This document shows positions 33,725 through 39,564 of a DNA stretch of 39,564 nucleotides, piece after piece. Position numbers and translations under genes: made by a program. Position 1 is the stretch's first letter; each line of letters starts with the position of its first letter. The DNA lies in the NCBI GenBank assembly GCA_010692645.1, contig JAAHGS010000050.1, forward strand, positions 1 to 39,564, in the 5' to 3' direction. The notes beneath the pieces were generated by a model. It saw nothing but the letters and a program-made list of their open reading frames with translations, had not been told where the DNA came from and ran no database searches. This DNA is from Symploca sp. SIO2E9. Its GTDB lineage: Bacteria; Cyanobacteriota; Cyanobacteriia; Cyanobacteriales; Coleofasciculaceae.

Positions 33725-35089
33725 ATGGCTAATTGCTTCCCATCAGAAATAGATGTAGCGATTATTGGTGGCGGCCCTGGTGGGGCTGCCACCGCCATCA
33801 CCCTCCAACAACAAATCGACAAACAAGTAGCGATTTTAGAAAAGTCTCGCCAGAATCATTTTCGGATTGGTGAAACTGTTCCCCCTAATATCCACTCAGT
33901 TATGCAGCAATTAGGGGCCCGAGAAATCCTGGAGAAAGGGGAACATCTCCCCTCCTCCGGCAGTAGCTCCGCTTGGGGTAGTTCTCAATTAGGCTACCAG
34001 GATTTCTTTTTTTCCCTAGCAGGAAAAGGTTGGCATTTAAACCGGGCTCAGTTTGATGCTTCCCTAGCCCAGATGGCAGCAGAGCAAGGAACTATCTTAA
34101 AGCGAGGCGTGCGGGTGGTGGGAGGCAACCGCCTAGCTGATGGCAAATGGAACTTAGCACTTCTAGATGAAGATGGTTCTCCATTGCAGTTAAAAACCTC
34201 CTTTGTCGTTGATGCCACTGGGCGACGGAGCCTATTCGCAACCAAACAAGGTGCTAATCCTGTAGTCATGGATAGTCTGCTAGCAATAGCAGCAGTGTTT
34301 GAATTGGAAAATCAAACAACTAAAGCTTGTTACACTTTGGTAGAAGCAGCAGAATGGGGTTGGTGGTACGCTGCCCGCTTGCCCAATAACCGCGCTATTG
34401 TCACATTGATGAGCGATCGCGAACAGGTACAACAGCATCAATTCTGCCACTGGAAATATTGGCAAGCTTACCTAGAGAAAACCAATTACATTCAAGAAAT
34501 GTTAGCAGGGGCTATACCCTGTTCTAAACTGATGGTTACATCTGCTGTCTCCCAGTATTTAGACCAAATGACAGGGAATGGCTGGTTAGCAGTTGGGGAT
34601 GCAGCTTGTACCTTTGACCCCCTTTCTTCAGCAGGTATTTACAAAGCATTGCAATCTGGCATTCGAGCTGGGGAGGCGATCGCTAATTATTTTAACTCCG
34701 ATACTACAGCTCTTGACAAATACGAAGCTCGAACCCGGCATCAGTTTGAATTGTATTTGGAAGATAGAAGGCAGTATTATTCTTTAGAAAAGCGTTGGTC
34801 TGATTCTAAATTTTGGCAGCGACGTAGATTTAATATTGCCCTTGATCCGTCGCAATGGCTTTACTGGGAGAAATCCCCTGAAAGTATTAGGCAACTGCAG
34901 CGACTGAAGATGTATTTACCAGTTAGAGACTTACATTTACTCTGTCAGTTGTGCATCGGTGGCAAACCAGCGGGTGATGTCGTAGGGAAATTTTTGGCTC
35001 AAACTCAAGGTAGAGTTTCTGCTTATCGAGTAATTGAGGCTCTTGAATATCTTTTGGTACAGCAAATGATTTCCTCTCCGGTTTCGTGA
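33725..35089 (+). CDS. LodB-like FAD-dependent maturation protein
   Basis: This 454-residue flavoprotein has an FAD-binding dinucleotide fold (VAIIGGGPGGAATAI at residues 11-25), an RIGETVPP segment, FVVDATGRRS, and a second FAD motif GWLAVGDAACTFDPLSSAG. This is the layout of LodB and flavin-dependent tryptophan-halogenase-like proteins. LodB is needed to build the CTQ cofactor in LodA, probably by hydroxylating the tryptophan. The start is the ATG 4 bp after the upstream stop; the open frame reaches back into that gene but has no independent site. A C-terminal extension of about 80 residues is absent from the second LodB-like protein. Tight coupling to the LodA-like gene supports a dedicated partnership. 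Confidence 0.86.
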   Translation: MANCFPSEIDVAIIGGGPGGAATAITLQQQIDKQVAILEKSRQNHFRIGETVPPNIHSVMQQLGAREILEKGEHLPSSGSSSAWGSSQLGYQDFFFSLAGKGWHLNRAQFDASLAQMAAEQGTILKRGVRVVGGNRLADGKWNLALLDEDGSPLQLKTSFVVDATGRRSLFATKQGANPVVMDSLLAIAAVFELENQTTKACYTLVEAAEWGWWYAARLPNNRAIVTLMSDREQVQQHQFCHWKYWQAYLEKTNYIQEMLAGAIPCSKLMVTSAVSQYLDQMTGNGWLAVGDAACTFDPLSSAGIYKALQSGIRAGEAIANYFNSDTTALDKYEARTRHQFELYLEDRRQYYSLEKRWSDSKFWQRRRFNIALDPSQWLYWEKSPESIRQLQRLKMYLPVRDLHLLCQLCIGGKPAGDVVGKFLAQTQGRVSAYRVIEALEYLLVQQMISSPVS

Positions 35090-35280
35090 AACTCAGGGGC
35101 GCAGAGACTGGGTAGGGGAGATGGGGAGATGGTGTATAAACAAATGCGAAGAAGCCTGAAATCCCCTTCCCTCCTGACTTTTGTCAATTTGAGTAAGGCA
35201 GAAAAAATTTTTCTCACCAATTTTGTCAGAAATCTTCTTTCCTATCGTCTTATAGGTGTACTGCACAAAGGAGAAGTTAA

Positions 35281-37692
35281 ATGGCAAATTATAAATATGT
35301 CATTCATCCAGCTATTGGAGTTGCTCGAGTGGGGAATCATCCCACAGAGTTCTTTTTAGCTCCCAATGAAATTGGTGGCTTGCCTCTTGAATGTGATCAA
35401 CAAACCGGTGATGAAGGAGATCAACCTCAACCTGTTACCAGCTTTAAAGCCGGGATAGAGTTGGGTACTCTGCCTATTTTTAACAGAGAGCTTATAAAAC
35501 GGCAAGGACAAAAGTTTCGTGTCTATAAATACAATACCGAAGATCCAAGTTCTGATCCAGAAGAAGTTAACTTAGATTCTGATGATGTAACCTCCATCAA
35601 ATGGACTGTACATTTAGCCAACAAAAAAGCTGTCTGGTATGAATTTTCCGAATTGAAAGGCAACCTATTGCTAGGAGAAGAAAATAGCTATGCAAAACAG
35701 GGTGTTCCCTTCCGAAACCAACAGATTCGAGAGCGGGAACATTTAATTATTGACCCTGGTCCAAGGATAATAGAAGGGGCAGAAAAAAATGTAGCAATCG
35801 ATAATCAGAACTTGGATACTTACCCAGGCTTTAACTTCCCAGACCCAAAAAAAGCCCCGTGGAGCGAGATTTATCGAGGCAAGGCCCAGGGTCAGGTGTT
35901 TAAAAAACTTGGGGATCTGAAGACAGATAGTAAAGGAAATCTTATTGTTCTGGGAGGACATGGGAAGTCTTGGGGACTTACAGACTTAGCTGGTTATGGA
36001 GGCGGAGATTATTGGTTCGATGATATATCAGATGGCTCTGTTACCTGCGATATAATACTGCAAGATGGAACAAAAATAGAGACACTAAAACTAAAAGCTT
36101 GGGTAATAGTTGGCCCACCTGATTTTGCACCAGAGATTACTAATATTTCCGCATGGGACGATACTGCGTTTGACGTGGCAGTACGTAAATTAAGTCTAGT
36201 TCCAGACTTGTATAATAGCGAAACTTTTCAGGATAGTTTCGTACCCAATTACGAGCGTGACATTTTGCCAATCATCAATCGCATCTCTCGTTACCATTGG
36301 GTGGCAAATGTACAGTCGATGACAGCTTTCTCATCAAATATTTTTGATTTTTCCAAACCATGGGAAAATAAAAATATTAGCCAAGCATATTTTGGGTATT
36401 TTCGTGAGCCCAATGCCCCTGACTCAGACAATACTAGTACAGACTTCACTCAACCTCGTCAAGTAAACTTGTTTAGCAATCAATCAGAAGATGGAACAGG
36501 AAACACCACTGGTATTCCTTTAATGCCACTCAATTCTAGTAGTAACTCAATCAAAAATATTAACATCGAGAAATTTTTGGCACTGACTGAAACCCAGTAT
36601 TTTCTACTGGAAAAGTGGTTTAATTTAACCGCAGAACCTACTCCTAATGGTTATAAGTACCCCTTAAGCGATAAAGATCGTGCCAGCATTGGTAATGTTG
36701 TCGGACTTCCTCAGGCTCCAGGTATCGAAGTAACTTGGACGACACAAAATCAAGCGATATATGAGGAAAAGGTAGATTGTCAAATAATAGCAGATACTCT
36801 TTATCAAATTCGGATTAAACACAGTAGCGATGCTCCGCTAACATCTCTCACACCCGATCGCGATGAAACTAATCCCAATGACCAAAATTATGGAACAGGA
36901 GGCTGTGAACCAGGTGATTTAACCAAGCGCATGGCAATTCCCTGGCAAGCAGATTTCTACAACTGCTCAATTCAGTTAATCAACTACACAGACCCCAACC
37001 TTAACAAAGTTCTGGATGAAGACGCAAATTTAGTGCCAGAACGACCAACGTACTATGCCTACTGGTGGCCACCTCAAGCTCCTTGGAATGTCATTAATGG
37101 TTTGAACCTACTACCTGAAGAAAACCCTAATTTTCCATGGCTTGTAAGCCGAGAAAAGGTACAGCGTGACTCTTTCGATGCCGAAATGGCAGGTTTGCAG
37201 ATGAACTTTGCACGAGGAATGAACAGCTACTCACAAATAGTTAACAAAGGGTGGGCTAGTTTAGGATTCATCCGCAACACAAACGTTAACAGCGGGGGAG
37301 AACTTGCAGACTATGCGCAGGAGTTCCCATATTTTGTGGAAACAGAACGGAATTACGACGACTTCTATTATAAAGAAGTTACTTACCAAGAAATTACCGG
37401 AAATGAGGCGGATCAAGATGGGGTGTTTGTCATCACTACTTTGGATAAACCACACAAATTGAAAGAACGCCAGATTGGTCGCATACGAGAAGTACAGCAA
37501 GCGATCGCGGATGCTAAAGACAAGGGACTGACAAGGTTCCAAATGGCTGGTCAAACTGAAGAAACACCCATTAGCCAAGAATATGAAGCATCGCTGCAAC
37601 AAGCTCTGGAAGATATCGAAAGTTTCCGGGAAATTAAAGTTACTCGCCAAAAACGCGAAATTCCTCGTTCTGGAAGAAGAATTCGCTTTTAA
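35281..37692 (+). CDS. LodA/GoxA-like CTQ-dependent oxidase (long type)
   Basis: This 803-residue second family member is 181 residues longer than the first. Its N-terminus YVIHPAIGVARVGNHPTEFF is the family signature. The cofactor site is EPGDLTKRMAIPWQADFYNC (Asp558, Cys562) with Trp595/596 in YWWPPQAP, about 33 residues later. The spacing thus differs from both the first copy and LodA. The extra C-terminal 120 residues (from about 680) include a charged helical stretch (REVQQAIADAKDKG) and end in a basic tail. CAAAGGAG lies before the ATG. It is 191 bp after the first LodB-like gene and 119 bp before the second, so each oxidase has its own partner. It is diverged from the first copy, so a distinct substrate is likely. 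Confidence 0.88.
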   Translation: MANYKYVIHPAIGVARVGNHPTEFFLAPNEIGGLPLECDQQTGDEGDQPQPVTSFKAGIELGTLPIFNRELIKRQGQKFRVYKYNTEDPSSDPEEVNLDSDDVTSIKWTVHLANKKAVWYEFSELKGNLLLGEENSYAKQGVPFRNQQIREREHLIIDPGPRIIEGAEKNVAIDNQNLDTYPGFNFPDPKKAPWSEIYRGKAQGQVFKKLGDLKTDSKGNLIVLGGHGKSWGLTDLAGYGGGDYWFDDISDGSVTCDIILQDGTKIETLKLKAWVIVGPPDFAPEITNISAWDDTAFDVAVRKLSLVPDLYNSETFQDSFVPNYERDILPIINRISRYHWVANVQSMTAFSSNIFDFSKPWENKNISQAYFGYFREPNAPDSDNTSTDFTQPRQVNLFSNQSEDGTGNTTGIPLMPLNSSSNSIKNINIEKFLALTETQYFLLEKWFNLTAEPTPNGYKYPLSDKDRASIGNVVGLPQAPGIEVTWTTQNQAIYEEKVDCQIIADTLYQIRIKHSSDAPLTSLTPDRDETNPNDQNYGTGGCEPGDLTKRMAIPWQADFYNCSIQLINYTDPNLNKVLDEDANLVPERPTYYAYWWPPQAPWNVINGLNLLPEENPNFPWLVSREKVQRDSFDAEMAGLQMNFARGMNSYSQIVNKGWASLGFIRNTNVNSGGELADYAQEFPYFVETERNYDDFYYKEVTYQEITGNEADQDGVFVITTLDKPHKLKERQIGRIREVQQAIADAKDKGLTRFQMAGQTEETPISQEYEASLQQALEDIESFREIKVTRQKREIPRSGRRIRF

Positions 37693-37756
37693 TTAGTATC
37701 CCTTCTCTCCCGCTATCTCTTCCCATATAAGATGATGCGGGAGAGTCTACTTTTGC

Positions 37757-37782
37757 CGAATCGCCCAAACAGTGGCGATTCG
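37757..37782. repeat. Inverted repeat between LodA-like and LodB-like genes
   Basis: CGAATCGCC (37757-37765) pairs exactly with GGCGATTCG (37774-37782) around an 8-nt loop, 30 bp before the LodB-like start. There is no T-run. It could slow transcription or stabilise the upstream message, lowering LodB-like expression relative to the oxidase. Confidence 0.5.
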
Positions 37783-37811
37783 CTTCCAGATTATTAAAGA
37801 GGAATAATCAA

Positions 37812-38945
37812 ATGTCACAAACTCCCAATGTTGACGTTGCCATTATTGGTGGCGGGCCCGCCGGAATTGCTTTAGCTCTAACAATTTGTCTCTATTCAAA
37901 ACTGACTGTTGCCGTAATTGAACAAACAGCCTATGATAATCTCCGTACAGGAGAACACGTATCTGCAAGCTTGCTCCCCTTACTAGATTACCTGCAAGTG
38001 AAACAACCTTTCCTGGCAGACAATCACACCCCCGTTTACAACGTTGCTGCTCTCTGGGGACATTCTGAACTCCACTCTCGCCCCTCGATCATCAATCAAA
38101 TGGGGGAAGGTTATCTCCTCGATCGCACAGAATTTGATGCCATGTTAGCAGAACAACTGGTTCGTAAGGGCGGTCAACTTTACCTGGAAACCAAATGCGC
38201 TGAAGGAGAGCAATTAGAGGGAGGAGGATGGAGACTTTTCCTCAAAGATAATTCTGGGGAATATTCCCAGCTAGAAACCCGTTATTTAGTCGATGCCACA
38301 GGAAGACAAGCCAGAATTTCCAAGCGACTAGGGGCAAAATCCCTCGCCTGCGATACCCTGGTGGGAATTAGTGCCTTACTTGACTTTGAAAGCGATCGTT
38401 CAAACACAGAAGAAGTTCTAATTGAGTCAATTCCTGAAGGATGGTGGTACTCCGCGTGGCTGCCAAATGGTACTTTAATCGTGGTCTTGATGACGGATAT
38501 TGATATTATGCGACAGGGCAAACTCCACAAGGACAAGCAGTGGGTTGAACTGTTATCCCAAGCTACCCATACCAAACAACGGGTTCGGGGAGGACAATTA
38601 GTTTATCCCCTGGCAGTAAAACCCTCTCACTCTCACGTTCTCGATCGCGCCGTGGGAGAAGACTGGATGGCGATTGGAGATGCTGCCATTGCTTTCGATC
38701 CCCTTTCCTCTATGGGTGTAGGACACGCCATCACTTGTGGATGCGATGCAGCTGTTGCTTTAGTTGAATATTTGATTAATAATGAAGATAGAATGCTCAA
38801 ACAGTACCAGGAGCGACTAAAACTTAATTTTGATAATTATTTGAGTATTAGACATAGATATTACGCCCTGGAACAAAGGTGGTCAGATTTACCTTTCTGG
38901 AAACGTCGAACTCAATCAGCTCCCATTCCCCTTACAGCAGAATAG
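37812..38945 (+). CDS. LodB-like FAD-dependent maturation protein (second)
   Basis: This 377-residue flavoprotein is related to the one at 33725. FAD motifs are VAIIGGGPAGIALALT near the N-terminus, RTGEHVSASLLPLL, YLVDATGRQARISKRLGA and DWMAIGDAAIAFDPLSSMG. Both proteins share a substrate-side WWY-A-LPN motif (GWWYSAWLPNG) and a C-terminal ALEQRWSDLPFWKRR. AAAGAGGAATAATCAA gives a good ribosome site. By position it would mature the second, long LodA-like oxidase. It ends about 80 residues earlier than the first LodB-like protein. Last gene of the block. Confidence 0.86.
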   Translation: MSQTPNVDVAIIGGGPAGIALALTICLYSKLTVAVIEQTAYDNLRTGEHVSASLLPLLDYLQVKQPFLADNHTPVYNVAALWGHSELHSRPSIINQMGEGYLLDRTEFDAMLAEQLVRKGGQLYLETKCAEGEQLEGGGWRLFLKDNSGEYSQLETRYLVDATGRQARISKRLGAKSLACDTLVGISALLDFESDRSNTEEVLIESIPEGWWYSAWLPNGTLIVVLMTDIDIMRQGKLHKDKQWVELLSQATHTKQRVRGGQLVYPLAVKPSHSHVLDRAVGEDWMAIGDAAIAFDPLSSMGVGHAITCGCDAAVALVEYLINNEDRMLKQYQERLKLNFDNYLSIRHRYYALEQRWSDLPFWKRRTQSAPIPLTAE

Positions 38946-38957
38946 ATTTATTATTTT

Positions 38958-39190
38958 GACCTCTCCTCGCGTTAAAACAGCGAGGATTCAAGCGGTTGCT
39001 GCGGAGCGCGTTAAAACGACGCTCCTGCGCCTTGTTTCCGAGATTTTATATCTGGTAGGCACGGTCAAAAATGCCCTACAGACCTTGCAATCTCAGCTTT
39101 GCCTACATAACGTTGCATCTTAAAGAAGACTTGACGTGAGTAGTAAATACCGCAGTTAACTAACTTGTTCGCTTCAGAGCAGATTAACTC
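38958..39190 (-). pseudogene. Internally deleted TnpB-element relic (copy B)
   Basis: Reading leftwards from 39190, a frame encodes ELICSEANKLVNCGIYYSRQ then VFFKMQRYVGKAEIARSV. This aligns with EYLCGESNKVFNCAVYYAHQ, IYFKAHRYVTKAEL of the TnpB at 4527-5819. It then stops and runs into the right-end block (38958-39088) shared with copy A. The whole RuvC region is missing, so this is a non-autonomous derivative with N-terminal and right-end pieces joined. Confidence 0.7.
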
Positions 39191-39281
39191 TAATTATAGC
39201 AGTTTTCACCCTTGATGAAGTACAACGCCTCTTAGTTCTCGGCTCAAGTCAGCCCAGAAGAATAATTTCTCCCTCTCTCCC

Positions 39282-39375
39282 GGGTGAACAAGAATTTGCG
39301 TGGGATTTCAATTCCCCGCGTCTCCGCGTCTGGTGTGTCTGCTTATTGTTCCCCCACACCTTTTTTCGCTCACCC
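39282..39375. mobile_element. Palindromic mobile element, copy 6 (inverted orientation)
   Basis: 94 bp from GGGTGAACAAGAATTT to TTTTTTCGCTCACCC. The interior is the reverse of copies 1-4, with CCGCGTCTCCGCGTC and TGTTCCCCCACACC. No clear 9-bp flanking duplication is visible. Confidence 0.65.
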
Positions 39376-39441
39376 ATCTCCCCATCTCCCTCTCTCCCCC
39401 TCTCCCTCTCTCCCCCTCTCCCTCTCTCCCCCTCTCCCTTC
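39376..39441. repeat. Pyrimidine microsatellite
   Basis: Tandem CCCTCTCT/CCCCCTCT units following copy 6. The complementary purine tract occurs in copy 4 near 27800-27890. Confidence 0.7.
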
Positions 39442-39476
39442 AACAAGCTGTACCTCACTCAATTGAAAAGCCCTAT

Positions 39477-39512
39477 ATTTATGCCCGCCTACTTAAGTAG
39501 TCGGACATAAAT
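39477..39512. repeat. 36-bp imperfect palindrome
   Basis: ATTTATG at 39477 and CATAAAT at 39506-39512 flank a perfect 12-bp core CTACTTAAGTAG, with two intervening mismatched positions. A second palindrome, AATTGT/ACAATT, lies at about 39520-39535. These could be the terminal structures of another element outside the window; nothing here confirms it. Confidence 0.5.
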
Positions 39513-39564
39513 AAAAGCAATTGTGTAAACAATTATGAAATCGCCCGGAATTCCCCTACACCCT

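Overview
The window is chromosomal DNA of a cyanobacterium. HIP1 palindromes (GCGATCGC) recur throughout. An atpD-atpC (beta-epsilon) pair stands alone, as in cyanobacteria and plastids. A PSRP-3/Ycf65 ribosomal protein, a minC-minD-minE cluster, short tandem heptamer repeats and IS200/IS605-type TnpB genes fit the same origin. The repeat load suggests a larger, probably filamentous genome, but the species cannot be told from the sequence.

Layout. 1-3,000: a TnpB relic, ycf65, a shared terminator, then atpC and atpD on the minus strand with a TnpB-element remnant just upstream of atpD. 3,431-8,007: an exported choloylglycine-hydrolase-family enzyme, a TnpB element abutting its stop codon, and minE/minD/minC (minus). 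8,334-10,960: two decayed exported-protein genes, one a truncated PEP-CTERM-type protein and one a frameshifted DUF11-type surface protein. 12,126-13,922: two adjacent paralogous acidic proteins of unknown function. 13,985-16,264: a TnpB element with a complete catalytic set, then fdhD. 17,221-27,788: four same-strand genes for secreted DUF11-type proteins and a very large outer-membrane barrel candidate. 28,044-28,796: a Uma2-family endonuclease (minus). 29,117-38,945: an ECF-type sigma factor, a ferritin-like protein (VioB/RebD N-terminal type) and two LodA-like/LodB-like pairs, that is, two predicted cysteine-tryptophylquinone (CTQ) oxidases, each with its flavoprotein maturation partner. 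38,958 to the end: another TnpB relic, a palindromic element and simple repeats.

Two things stand out. First, a small palindromic element of about 84-104 bp recurs at six places. Its ends read GGGTGAGSGAAA and TTTCGCTCACCC. Four copies are flanked by 9-bp direct repeats (two exact, two with one mismatch). Three copies lie inside open reading frames and keep the frame: two in the N-terminal region of the 1,547-residue barrel protein and one in the C-terminal extension of the sigma factor. This is a mobile palindrome that is translated as part of host proteins, formally like the Rickettsia palindromic elements. Second, the sigma factor / ferritin-like / LodA-LodB / LodA-LodB block looks like a self-contained redox or biosynthetic locus. 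It pairs predicted amine or amino-acid oxidases with a protein related to imine-coupling enzymes.
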